Source: Nocardia uniformis NBRC 13702
GTDB taxonomy: Bacteria; Actinomycetota; Actinomycetes; Mycobacteriales; Mycobacteriaceae
NCBI RefSeq assembly: GCF_001613345.1
Contig: NZ_BDCE01000057.1
Span: 1 to 64,000 of the forward strand
Length of the DNA: 64,000 nt
Direction: 5' to 3'
In this document: positions 1 to 8,634 of the stretch, piece after piece
How the letters are laid out: the number at the start of each line of letters is the position of its first letter
Position numbering within the stretch: position 1 is the first letter of the stretch
Position numbers and translations under genes: made by a program
The notes under the pieces: generated by a model
What the model was told of the DNA's origin: nothing
What the model saw: the letters and a program-made list of their open reading frames with translations, nothing else
Database searches by the model: none

Positions 1-876
1 CCGCGGCGGTTCAGGGTGTTGTTCGACGAACAGCTCGAGCCGTACGTTACCGACGAGGACGGGAAGCGCCGCAAAAGCCTTCCGAAGCCGGGTGCGAAGG
101 ACGATCCGGAGGCCTCCGAGGCTGCCTACAAGCGGTTCGGCGAATTGAAGAAGGAACTTCGGGCGGTTACCGGCGATCAGATCCGGCGGCTCGAAGCCGC
201 GATGGTCAACGCTCGCAGCTGGAACCGCGAGGAGTTCGAGCGGTTCTTCGTGCGCCACCCGCTCATGCGGCATCTGGCCAAGCGCATGATCTGGCATGCA
301 GAGACCGCTGATGGCCGGATCGGGTTCAGGTTCGCCGAGGACGGGACCTCGAGCGACGCGAACGATGACACGATCGAACTGCCCGAGGGCGCGGTGTTCA
401 GCCTCGCGCATCCGATCCACATGGAACCGAAGAAATGCGATGCTTGGGGTCAGATTCTTGCCGACTACGAGATCCTGCAGCCCTTCGAGCAGTTGAGCCG
501 ACCGATTCTGGCGTTCACCGAGGAGGAGCTGTCCACCGGAAGGCTCACGAGGTTCGAGGGATCGTACGTCGAGCCGGGGCACTTGCTGGGGCTGACCAAT
601 CGCGGTTGGGTGCGGGGCAAGCCGCAGGACAACGGGACCGAGTTCGGCATGCACTACCCGCTGCCGGACGGAGGGTATGTCGCCATTGAGCTGGATCCGG
701 GCCTACAGATCGGCATGGGCGCCTCGGACAACGAGACGCAGCGGCTCGACACGGTGTTTCTGACCGATGAGATCGATGACTACTACCGCCGCCGCGGCGG
801 GCATCCGACCGAGATCGACCTCGTGGCTTCGTCAGAGGTCCTTGCGACGCTCGAGCGGCTGCCTACAGTGGATTGA
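1..876 (+). CDS. DUF4132 domain protein, C-terminal part (5' end outside window)
   Basis: The frame is open from the first base, so this is the last 291 codons of a longer gene. The visible part has the DUF4132 pattern: FDEQLEPYVTDEDGKRR, then LPKPGAKDD, a long middle with HPLMRHLAKRMIW, and an acidic end with DEIDDYYRRRGGHPTEID. DUF4132 is usually the C-terminal module of large WGR-containing proteins such as E. coli YehI (MolR); the function is not established. In E. coli yehI lies beside yehL/yehM/yehP/yehQ, and homologues of those genes are encoded here at 4693-11929 on the other strand, about 3.8 kb away. The family call is good; a functional link to that operon is inference. Confidence 0.85.
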   Translation, partial: PRRFRVLFDEQLEPYVTDEDGKRRKSLPKPGAKDDPEASEAAYKRFGELKKELRAVTGDQIRRLEAAMVNARSWNREEFERFFVRHPLMRHLAKRMIWHAETADGRIGFRFAEDGTSSDANDDTIELPEGAVFSLAHPIHMEPKKCDAWGQILADYEILQPFEQLSRPILAFTEEELSTGRLTRFEGSYVEPGHLLGLTNRGWVRGKPQDNGTEFGMHYPLPDGGYVAIELDPGLQIGMGASDNETQRLDTVFLTDEIDDYYRRRGGHPTEIDLVASSEVLATLERLPTVD

Positions 877-1528
877 TGTCGTCCGGGCCGGATGCTGGGT
901 GCGCTGCTGGAGGACCGCAAGGTCACCGCCGGAGATTTCGCTCGCAACCGATCTTGGATCACCGATCCGTCCATTCTACGGAGACACCGATCACCGTTTC
1001 CATCGATACATAGACCCGCTCGACCTCTCCAAGCCTCCGACGCCAGTCAACCCACCGATTCCCGCATGCTCTGGCACCCCGCGGCTTAAGCTGCGGGCTA
1101 TCTGGATTTCGCGTGAATGCGATCTGCGGCGCCAAATGGTGTAAAGCTCACGACCGGATGGTGGAGTACTTTGCTGTTCGCGACTCGGTGCGGACGCCGG
1201 CCGATCCGTCACGGCAAGGTCCACATCCACGCCACCAGCGCGACCGCGCCATCGCCGGGCACGTCCACTCCGTCGAGATCGACACCTGGTTCGCCCCCGC
1301 GCCTACATCCTGCTCGGCGACCAGCGGCCCTTCGTGACGAGAAATGTCAGTGAATCGCCCGCGTGTCGCCGGTGCGATCGTGGTCCAATGCCGTCGAGTA
1401 GCTGTCAGCGGGCTCGCCCGGATCGGCGTGCGGGCCAACGAGGTTCGAAAGGACCGTCGCGGTGTCCGAGGCGAGCGTGCGCGCGTTGCGGTGCGCGGCC
1501 GCGCACCACCACCGCCACTGCCCCGGCG
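877..1528. other. Intergenic region without recognisable gene
   Basis: No frame on either strand reads as a convincing protein. Composition is GC-rich as in the rest of the window. It precedes gene remnants (1529-1905), so it may be further decayed DNA. Confidence 0.5.
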
Positions 1529-1700
1529 CGCGAACGGTTCCGCATCGACGCCGAATTGCGTGTGCGCCTCGCGTATTGGCGTGGCAATGCCTCCGCCCTG
1601 CACCGCGAGCTGGTGCAACGCGCCCACGACGGTGGTCCGCCCGCCCCGAGCCTGGCCACGCTGCACCGGGCGATCCGCCAGGATGTGCCGCCCGGTGATC
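1529..1700 (+). pseudogene. Transposase N-terminal fragment
   Basis: About 57 codons read as one conserved piece: FRIDAELRVRLAYWRGNAS, then LHRELVQRA, then GGPPAPSLATLHRAIRQD and VPPGD. From memory this resembles the N-terminal helix-turn-helix region of actinobacterial Mu/IS481-type transposases (a LAYWRGN block followed by PSLATLHRA). No upstream start region or catalytic DDE domain follows; the sequence runs directly into a dehydrogenase fragment near 1705. It is therefore a truncated remnant. The exact transposase family is uncertain. Confidence 0.5.
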
Positions 1701-1701
1701 C

Positions 1702-1905
1702 TGGCCGGATTGCGGCGCGCTCGATATCCTGATCAACAACGCTGGCATTCCCACCTGCGGATCAACGTAGCCGATCCCGGCCCCACCGCCACTGATCTCA
1801 ACGACCATCGGGGTTCGCAAACCGTCGAACAGGGCGCGGTCCCCATCGTCCGGGCGGCACTGATCGACGCAGAGGGTCCCACCGATGTGGGTGCGTCTTC
1901 GGGCA
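1702..1905 (+). pseudogene. Short-chain dehydrogenase remnant
   Basis: Two pieces of a classical SDR protein are visible in different frames. The first (from 1720) gives LDILINNAG, the conserved motif after the fourth strand of the Rossmann fold. The second (from about 1758, other frame) gives INVADPGPTATDLNDHRG and VEQGAVPIVRAALIDAEGPT, the typical C-terminal segment after the active site. The cofactor-binding GxxxGxG end and the catalytic YxxxK region are missing, so an internal deletion plus frame change has destroyed the gene. It abuts a transposase fragment on its left, which fits transposition-linked decay. Confidence 0.6.
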
Positions 1906-2150
1906 GGCAATCAGGCGAGCGACCGTCTGTACGCATCAGCGCGCCCTCATAGCGGGCCGGCGCCTGGTCATCCGCACGTCGTGCCGCGCGGCCACGGTGG
2001 ATGCCGGAACGCCCGCGTGGAGCAATTCGTTCGCGGCTCCGGTGGGGCTCGGTTCGGGGAGTGCCCTGATCTCGGTTCAGGGCCGATCCCGGATGTGCCT
2101 CGTGCGGACGCAGCCTAACTTTGCCCAAGACCCGTCCATCAACCGTGGGA
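1906..2150. other. Intergenic, nothing recognised
   Basis: Continuation of the decayed region up to the start of the membrane protein gene. No coding pattern, promoter or hairpin stands out. Confidence 0.4.
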
Positions 2151-2699
2151 ATGCAGAGGGATGCTTTGCCGAAACTCACCGTCGCACTGACTGCCGCCAC
2201 CGTCTACGCGGCGCTCGCGATATTGGTGTTCTGCACCATGATTTCCGAAACAGTCTTCTTGTACCCGAACTATTTTCACGACATCCCGAATTCACTGATC
2301 GTCGCCGACGAATTCACTGCGGTGGTCTCGGTCGGCAGCGTGATGCGCCCGCTCGGCGCGGTCCTGACACTGAGTGCGCTCGTGGCGACCGCGGCGAGCC
2401 TGTGGTCCCGAACCGCACGGACGTGGACTCTCGCTTCGCTGGCGGCGTTGGTGTCCGGACTGTTCCTGCTGTCGGCACTGTACCTGTGGGAACGCTGGAC
2501 GATCCTGTTCGACGATCGCGACCAGTACACCGTCGAGGAACTGAACCGCACCGTCCAGGAAATCGAGGTCGCGCACGCCATCCGTATCCTCCTAGGAGCG
2601 GTCACCGCACTGTTCGCGGTGATGGCCGCCCTGCGGACCTACCGCAGCCGGCTCCTCGGCAACGTCGAACAGACACCGCTGGCGACATCGCTGCATTGA
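2151..2699 (+). CDS. Hypothetical four-helix membrane protein
   Basis: About 182 residues with four hydrophobic segments: LTVALTAATVYAALAILVF, a second around RPLGAVLTLSALVATAASL, a third around LASLAALVSGLFLLSALYL, and a fourth around ILLGAVTALFAVMAAL. The extracytoplasmic loops contain charged stretches (VEELNRTVQEIEVAH). The topology resembles DUF1772/anthrone-oxygenase-like small membrane proteins, but no diagnostic motif was recognised, so no function is given. The start is uncertain: ATG at 2151 is used here, but in-frame GTG (2145) and TTG (2121, 2166) also exist. The neighbouring DNA upstream is gene debris. Confidence 0.6.
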   Translation: MQRDALPKLTVALTAATVYAALAILVFCTMISETVFLYPNYFHDIPNSLIVADEFTAVVSVGSVMRPLGAVLTLSALVATAASLWSRTARTWTLASLAALVSGLFLLSALYLWERWTILFDDRDQYTVEELNRTVQEIEVAHAIRILLGAVTALFAVMAALRTYRSRLLGNVEQTPLATSLH

Positions 2700-2952
2700 G
2701 TGCGGCGGACGCACCGTACCGGCGGCGATATGGCGGTCGAGGCTGTGGCCGACCAGCCAACGCAGTGCGTGTGGAAAGCCGGCTGCCACGGCTCCAAACC
2801 CGGCGAGCGCGGTAAATCGCCGATCTGTCGGCAAGGACGGTGTAGCCCGGTGGTCGCCCCATTTGTGGACGACCAGGCCGGGCCCACCTCGGCTCCGTGC
2901 AGGTGCGGGTGCTGCTCCGAGCCGGCGGCCGCGGTGCGGAGCGGGCCGACAC

Positions 2953-3567
2953 TCATCCCGCACGCGAGAACACCGCGACCAGAAAATCGGAGTCCTCCGT
3001 GTAGGGACGCAGGTCCCATGTCGAAAGCCGCAAATCCAGTGCGAGCCCGGCCGTTTCGGCGTCCGCCAGGAATTCCCGGAAGTCGTAACCGCGATCGGCG
3101 CCGAAACCCACCACCGCCCGGCCGGTCGAGGCGAGATTGCTGGCGAACCCGGTCAGCGCTGTCACGCGGGTGGCGGGCGCCAGGAATGTCATCACATTGC
3201 CCGCGCACACGATGGCATCGAAGTCGGCGGCAATGCCACGGCCGGGGAAGTCCGGTGCGGCGAGATCGCCGACTATCCAGGTCGGGCCGGGGTAGTCCTG
3301 TTCCGCCGCGGCGATCAGCACCGGGTCGAGGTCGACGCCGACCACGGTATGGCCGACTCGATGCAGGTAGCCGCCCACGCGCCCCGGCCCACAGCCCGCG
3401 TCCAGGACGCGGCTCCCACGCTCGAGCATCGCGTCGACCAGCCGCGCCTCCCCGAAGATATCCGTACCCTCGGCCGCCAGCGCCCGGAACCGCTCGACGT
3501 ACCGCGCCGAATGCGTGGGGTTGGCGGCGGTGAGCTCCTCCCACTGATTGCGGGTGCGTCCGCTCAT
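2953..3567 (-). CDS. Class I SAM-dependent methyltransferase
   Basis: A protein of about 204 residues. The SAM-binding motif I VLDAGCGPGRVGGYL lies near residue 50, the acidic motif II end VVGVDLDP near residue 72, and a motif IV-like region FDAIVCAGNVMTFL near residue 115, which is the order of a Methyltransf_11/25 fold. The substrate cannot be read from sequence. The start MSGRTRNQWEEL is chosen because GAGGAGG stands 8 nt before its ATG; longer in-frame starts exist but lack a ribosome site. It converges with the membrane protein gene at 2151-2699. Confidence 0.85.
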   Translation of the reverse strand: MSGRTRNQWEELTAANPTHSARYVERFRALAAEGTDIFGEARLVDAMLERGSRVLDAGCGPGRVGGYLHRVGHTVVGVDLDPVLIAAAEQDYPGPTWIVGDLAAPDFPGRGIAADFDAIVCAGNVMTFLAPATRVTALTGFASNLASTGRAVVGFGADRGYDFREFLADAETAGLALDLRLSTWDLRPYTEDSDFLVAVFSRAG

Positions 3568-3837
3568 CGTCTGTGCCTCCTCGCTCGAGCCAACATTCGG
3601 TTCACTGTCGCACTGTCGTGCCGGTAGCCGGCGCGCGCCCTGCGCTGCCCGCCGCTCGGCACGGTTGCGTGTCGACTCGCTCGCCGAAATTGGAACCATG
3701 CGGGCCGCTGACACCGCCGAGAATGTGCTGCGGCCCGTCCCGTCGGAGGGACTGGCCGTTTTGAAGGTTTTGTCTCATCTGCCTGCTGGTATCGGTGGAA
3801 ATCCTCAACCGACCCTTCAGCGATATGGTCGAAGGTC

Positions 3838-4413
3838 ATGAATATGGCTGACGATAATCTGACGATCGAGCTCAGCATGGCGGAATTGCGCGCGATCACG
3901 AGGTACGCGGTGGCCTGTGCGGAACCCACTGTGCCGATCTTCGAACGCGAACGCTCGGATGATCACCGCCCGCGAGCCGCGATCGCCGCCGCGCGGGCCT
4001 TCGCGGACGGTGGTGAGCGGACCAAGGTGATTCGTGATGCCGCATGGGCGGCGCAGCGGGCGTATCAGCAGACGCGTGACGCGGGACAGGACGCCGCGAG
4101 CGACGTCGCGCGAGCGGCCGGTGCCGCGGCCAGCGCGGCGTACCTGCACCCTTTGGCGAAAGCAACCCAGGTGTGGCACATCCTCGGATCCGCCGTCTAC
4201 GCGGCGCGAGCCGCCGAACTCGATGCCGCCGGTGACCGCGCCGTGGGCACCGAATACATCGAGAAGGCAAGAGATCTGGCTGATCCCGTCGTGGTGAGCG
4301 TCCTGACGCGTTACCCGGCAGCATCGGGTGGTCGCGGCCGCGTTGGAGAGCTACTGCGGGAACTGGACACATCCCTTCGACAACGGCCGGGCTCTGAGCA
4401 ACAGGGCAGGTGA
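3838..4413 (+). CDS. Putative Imm5-like immunity protein
   Basis: A 191-residue Ala-rich helical protein without signal or membrane segment. The pattern LRAITRYAVACAEPTVPIFE, DDHRPRAAIAAARAFA and HPLAKATQVWHILGSAVYAA matches proteins annotated as putative immunity protein with an Imm5-like fold. Such proteins protect against polymorphic toxins when encoded next to one, but no toxin gene is seen nearby, so here it is an orphan, and a role outside toxin immunity is equally possible. Start ATG 3838 or 3844. It stands alone between a divergently placed methyltransferase and the 3' end of the DUF5682 operon. Confidence 0.65.
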   Translation: MNMADDNLTIELSMAELRAITRYAVACAEPTVPIFERERSDDHRPRAAIAAARAFADGGERTKVIRDAAWAAQRAYQQTRDAGQDAASDVARAAGAAASAAYLHPLAKATQVWHILGSAVYAARAAELDAAGDRAVGTEYIEKARDLADPVVVSVLTRYPAASGGRGRVGELLRELDTSLRQRPGSEQQGR

Positions 4414-4422
4414 CACCGGCAC

Positions 4423-4692
4423 TCACATCCGAGCAGATTGAGCCGAAGTCTTCGACCACGCGGCCACCGGGTCGTGTCGGGAGCACACGGTGTTCTGGGC
4501 CCGCACCTCACCCTTGATACATCCGCCCACATAGCGTTGTCGCACCCAGCGCGGATGCTCCTCTACCGCAACACATCCGAGACCCACCATCGGCTGACCG
4601 AGAGCAGCCGCACCGAGGCGGTCGCACTCGGCCCCCTGTCGGGGGTCGGCCAGGAGGATGGCGTAGGAGCGACCGGCCTCGGGCAGTCCGCG
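4423..4692 (-). other. In-frame coding-like extension after the DUF5682 stop
   Basis: Directly after the TGA that ends the DUF5682 gene (4695-4693), the same frame stays open for 89 codons to a second TGA at 4425-4423. The translation looks protein-like: EAGRSYAILLADPRQGAE, then LGAAALGQPMVGLGCVAVEE, then HPRWVRQRYVGGC. Third codon positions are mostly G or C in the first half. No ATG or GTG with a ribosome site opens it near its beginning. It could be the eroded end of a former gene, a short overlooked gene, or chance. I do not recognise the family. Confidence 0.3.
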
Positions 4693-7506
4693 TCAGCTTC
4701 GCGCCGCCGACACTCCGAGCTGCGCCGCCAGTGCGGCGGCGGTGGCGGGGAACCGGTCGAGCAAGTCGGTCAGCTCGCGGTTTCCGGCCGGTCCGGCCTC
4801 TTGCCAGCCGCCCTCGATCCCGAGGAGTCCGGCGAGTGCATCGCAGGCGGCGGGATGGGCGGCCAGTAGCTCGGTGACCGGTCCGCCGGGGGCCGCCGCC
4901 ATCGGCGTCGCGACGGTGCTGAATTCGACCGACCAGGGCGGCTCGAAGGCGTCCACGGCGGGCAGTGCGCCGGGGAAGGTGCGGCCCGCTTCCCGGACCA
5001 GGCCCGGAATGAGGTCGCCCGCCTGGTCCTTCAGGGTGGTGATGAGTTTCGGCAGCCACGGCAGCAGCACCGTGTCCGGCAGGGTGCCGAACGCCTTCGA
5101 CAACAGCTCCACCACAAAGGGTTTCAGTGCCGGAGCCGGGTCGATGGCCTGCACGAAACCGCTCACATACTGTGGAACCGTCGGCAGCACCAGGGGATTG
5201 GCCAGCATCTCGTCACACCGATCGCGCAGCTGCGCCATGGTCAGCATGCCGAGCTGGAACCGCGCCGCCCACAGCAGCGCCACCTTTGCCGGCGCCTCCG
5301 GATGCGATTGCAGCACCGCCAATTCCAGCTGGGTGTGATCGCAGCCCAGCGACAGCGCCAGGTTCTCCATCCCGAACAGGAAGCCCAGCATGGCCGCCAC
5401 CTGTGGCGGTCCGGTCTCCTCGTCCGCGAAGGCGGTGGGGAGCAGGGTGCAGTAATGCGCGTACCCGGCTGTCACGAACCGTTCGCACCACGGCGGCAAG
5501 CCGTCTTCGGTCGAGCGGAAGTAGTTGAGCAGCAACCGGATACGCCGAAGCACCACGGGTGCGTCGTCCACCGTTCGTTCGGCGGCGAGGAGTTCGACCG
5601 CGCGATTGCCCAGTTCGCCGGCGAGCCGGACCGACCTCAGGTACACCAGTGCGTCCTCGACCGCGCCCAGCGCCACGGCCGCCGTCGCGTCCGGTGCGGC
5701 GACCGCGCGGCGCAGACGCTGCTCGAGCACCTGCTCTATCGACACGCCCTCGTAGCCGAGCTCCACCAGCGACCGCTGATGTTTGCCGAGCCCGATATCC
5801 CAGCTCTCCTGGATCGAGGTCTCGCCCAGTCCCCGCGAGCCCATAATGGGCCGCAGTGCGTCCTGCGGGAGCAATCTGCGCAGTAACCACAGCAGATCCG
5901 AGCACGGCCGCAGGTCCGGATTCGCTTTCAGATCCAGCAGCGCCCGTTGCAGCGTCCGCTTGGACAGGTCCAGTCCCAGCGGTTCCAGCCGGTCGAGCAC
6001 ATCGCGGGCCAGTGGCGGCAGCGCCGCGTAGCCGACCTGGCCGATGCGGTCGCCGCCGAGCAGGATTTCGCACAGTCGCCGCACATCGCGCCGCCCCGGC
6101 ACCCGGTCCTTCTCGATGCAGGTGACGGCCGCGTCCTGGAAGTCGTACGGCGTCGGCCGGGCGCGATTGCGCAAGCCCGCCAGCAGGATCGAGGTCTCGA
6201 AGATGGCAATGGCATCGGCGGTGCTGGCCAGATAGCCGTTGCGGCGAGCCAACCGGACGATATCCACCGACCATTCCAGGAGTTCGGCCTCATCGAGCGG
6301 GTCCAGTACCGGCGGCCGCGACAGGAACCCCGAAAGTTGATCCGCCACTTCGGTTTCCGGCTCCGTCGGGAGCAGCGGCAGCTTGTTGGCGCGCTTCTTC
6401 GCCCCCGGTTGACCTGCCAGCTGGAACGGCTGTAATTTGCCGCGCCGCAATCCCTTCGCCCAGGTGGCCGCCGCGATCGACACCGCACCGCCGGCCAGGC
6501 CGAACTGTGCCTCGATCGCGGAGTGACTGGATGGAATCAGCCCGTAGTGCCAGCTGGTGGCGGAGCGCGGCGTGATCTCGAACGGCGCGTCCGATTCCAG
6601 CCCGAACTGTTCGACCGGGCTCGCCGCATGGGCCGCGCCGCAGACATATAGCGCCCGCGCCGGATCGATGTCATTGGCGGCCAGGTGTTCCCGCATACGG
6701 GTCCATATGTACCGCTCGCGGTCCTCGTCCTCGACGGTGCTGCCGCGCCGCAAGCGCCGGAACAGGCTGCCGATCATCACCATGACCTGGCGGTAGGTGT
6801 CGTAGTCGGCGTCGGCGAGGGGCTGCTCGACGTACTGGTCCCACCATTCCGACCAGTGCCGGACCTTGCCGTGGTGCAGCAGGTGTTCTTCCAGTTCGGC
6901 GAAACGTGGTCGCAGATCACCGATTTCGATGCCGACCGCGGCGCCGTGTAGACCGTCGTCCTCGGGTTGCTCGCCGTCGGCCGGTGTCTCCGGTGGCGGT
7001 GCGTCGTCGGCTTTGGGGGCCCACTGGAAGACGTGATCGGTGGACCGATCCACCAGCACCAGTTCGACGTCCGGCGTATCGAGCGCGTAGGCGATGGCCT
7101 GGTACTCGGCCGACGATTCGGTAATCGGGGCGACCACCGACAGCGGGGCCCATTCCGGCGGGAAATCCGCGGTATCGGTGGCGAAGGCCTGCAACGCCAC
7201 CGGTAACCGGCAGTTGCGCAGTTCGTCGAGCAGCGGCCGCATATCTTCGCACAGTTCCAGATAGATGACGCTCGGCTGCTTTTCGCGCAGCCGCCGCACC
7301 ATCGCCAGACCTGAGGAGGGGGAGTGGTGGCAGACCGGGAAGATCTCCAGCCGCTCCGACAGCGCCCGGTCGACATCGTCCACAATGCCCGCCAGGATGT
7401 CGCCCGCCGCTCCGGGTGCGCCGGCGAACGCGACAGCCGCTTCCGTCAGCTGATCCCGCAGCGCGGCAAAGGTATTCGGTGCGGGCCGGGTATCGGAGAC
7501 GGTCAC
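4693..7506 (-). CDS. DUF5682 protein (YehM-like), MoxR/VWA system
   Basis: A large cytoplasmic protein of 937 residues. The N-terminal domain carries FPVCHHSPSSG (residues 57-67) and IYLELCEDMRPLL (81-93), the signature of DUF5682. This His-containing N-terminal fold resembles, by my reading, the ChaN/erythromycin-esterase-like group, so a metal- or hydrolase-type activity is possible but unproven. The C-terminal two thirds are helical and repeat-like. The GTG start overlaps the stop of the AAA ATPase gene (GTGA, 7503-7506), which suggests translational coupling. It is the last gene of a five-gene operon whose composition is that of the E. coli yehLMPQ genes. The family assignment is good; the biochemical role is unknown. 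Confidence 0.88.
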   Translation of the reverse strand: MTVSDTRPAPNTFAALRDQLTEAAVAFAGAPGAAGDILAGIVDDVDRALSERLEIFPVCHHSPSSGLAMVRRLREKQPSVIYLELCEDMRPLLDELRNCRLPVALQAFATDTADFPPEWAPLSVVAPITESSAEYQAIAYALDTPDVELVLVDRSTDHVFQWAPKADDAPPPETPADGEQPEDDGLHGAAVGIEIGDLRPRFAELEEHLLHHGKVRHWSEWWDQYVEQPLADADYDTYRQVMVMIGSLFRRLRRGSTVEDEDRERYIWTRMREHLAANDIDPARALYVCGAAHAASPVEQFGLESDAPFEITPRSATSWHYGLIPSSHSAIEAQFGLAGGAVSIAAATWAKGLRRGKLQPFQLAGQPGAKKRANKLPLLPTEPETEVADQLSGFLSRPPVLDPLDEAELLEWSVDIVRLARRNGYLASTADAIAIFETSILLAGLRNRARPTPYDFQDAAVTCIEKDRVPGRRDVRRLCEILLGGDRIGQVGYAALPPLARDVLDRLEPLGLDLSKRTLQRALLDLKANPDLRPCSDLLWLLRRLLPQDALRPIMGSRGLGETSIQESWDIGLGKHQRSLVELGYEGVSIEQVLEQRLRRAVAAPDATAAVALGAVEDALVYLRSVRLAGELGNRAVELLAAERTVDDAPVVLRRIRLLLNYFRSTEDGLPPWCERFVTAGYAHYCTLLPTAFADEETGPPQVAAMLGFLFGMENLALSLGCDHTQLELAVLQSHPEAPAKVALLWAARFQLGMLTMAQLRDRCDEMLANPLVLPTVPQYVSGFVQAIDPAPALKPFVVELLSKAFGTLPDTVLLPWLPKLITTLKDQAGDLIPGLVREAGRTFPGALPAVDAFEPPWSVEFSTVATPMAAAPGGPVTELLAAHPAACDALAGLLGIEGGWQEAGPAGNRELTDLLDRFPATAAALAAQLGVSAARS

Positions 7507-8621
7507 GAGAGCCTCGCGATCGCGGCCCGGCCACCCTCCAGGAACTCGCCCCAGGGCGCTGTGCCCTTCTTGTCCTTGGTGCGCGGCTCGACCACGCCGT
7601 GCAGGTACTTGTTGAGGATGGCGAGGTCCTCGGGCGTGCGCCGGGCCAGGGACCCGACCAGTGAACCGGCGAGGGTTTCGGCGCTCAGTTCCCTCGCACC
7701 GAAGAACTGGCTGTGCAGGATGGCGTCCTCGAGCACGCCGATCTGCTCGGCGGTGGACAGCGCCGACTCCAGTTTGTCGTCGTCGCTGGTAGCGGCGGCC
7801 GCGGCGGCGCGCAGATCGGCGAAGCTCTCCAGCAGGATGTCGAGCAGGGTGGGCGGCAGCTCCAGTTCGAGGGAATGGCGGCGCAGCAGTTCGGTGGTGC
7901 GGAAGCGCACGATCTCCGCCTCGCTCTTCTTATTGGACACCACCGGAATACGCACGAAATTGAAGCGCCGCTTCAGTGCCGAGGACAGGTCGTTCACGCC
8001 CCGGTCGCGGCTATTGGCGGTGGCGATAATGGAGAAGCCCGGCTGCGCGAACACCACATTGTCGTCGTCGAGTTCGGGAATCGAGACGTACTTCTCCGAC
8101 AGGATGGAGATCAGTGCGTCCTGCACGTCGCTGGTGGAGCGGGTCAGTTCCTCGAAGCGGCCGATCACACCCTGTTCCATGGCGGTCATGATGGGGGACG
8201 CGATCATCGACTCCCGCGACTGGCCCTTGGCGATGACCATCGAGATATTCCACGAGTATTTGATGTGGTCCTCGGTGGTGCCGGCGGTGCCCTGCACCAC
8301 CAGCGTGGAATTGCGGCTGATGGCCGCGGCGAGCAGCTCGGCCAGCCAGCTCTTGCCGGTACCCGGATCGCCGATGAGCAGCAGACCTCGGTCCGAGGCC
8401 AGGGTGACGATGCTGCGCTCGACGAAGCTGCGGTCACCGAACCACTTCTGGCTCACCTCGCGGTCGAGTCCGTCGGCGCGTTCGGAGCCGAGGATGAACA
8501 GCCGCACCATCTTCGGGCTCAGTCGCCACGAGTACGGCTTGGGGCCGTCGTCGATGGACTCCAGCCAATCGAGTTCCTCGGCGTACTTGATCTCGGCGGG
8601 GGCGCGCAAAACGTCGTTCAT
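7503..8621 (-). CDS. MoxR-type AAA+ ATPase (YehL-like)
   Basis: A protein of 372 residues with a complete AAA+ core: Walker A GDPGTGKS at residues 84-91, a Walker B-equivalent segment GRFEELTRS near 155 (with Glu pair), sensor 1 IATANSRDRG near 200 and an arginine-rich ALKRRFNF after it. MoxR ATPases act as chaperone-like partners that remodel or insert cofactors into target proteins, usually with a VWA protein; the VWA partner is the next gene upstream. The start ATG 8621 lies 13 bases after the VWA stop codon. Overlap with the DUF5682 start is 4 nt. The predicted location is the cytoplasm. Confidence 0.93.
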   Translation of the reverse strand: MNDVLRAPAEIKYAEELDWLESIDDGPKPYSWRLSPKMVRLFILGSERADGLDREVSQKWFGDRSFVERSIVTLASDRGLLLIGDPGTGKSWLAELLAAAISRNSTLVVQGTAGTTEDHIKYSWNISMVIAKGQSRESMIASPIMTAMEQGVIGRFEELTRSTSDVQDALISILSEKYVSIPELDDDNVVFAQPGFSIIATANSRDRGVNDLSSALKRRFNFVRIPVVSNKKSEAEIVRFRTTELLRRHSLELELPPTLLDILLESFADLRAAAAAATSDDDKLESALSTAEQIGVLEDAILHSQFFGARELSAETLAGSLVGSLARRTPEDLAILNKYLHGVVEPRTKDKKGTAPWGEFLEGGRAAIARLS

Positions 8622-8634
8622 AATGGCTGATCTC

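Noticed and set aside
2700..3000. Cys-rich plus-strand frame (TQCVWKAGCHG, SPICRQGRCSPVV) right after the membrane protein
   Set aside because: The cysteine spacing is suggestive of a small zinc protein, but the frame has no convincing start or end and soon runs antisense to the methyltransferase. Too weak to call.
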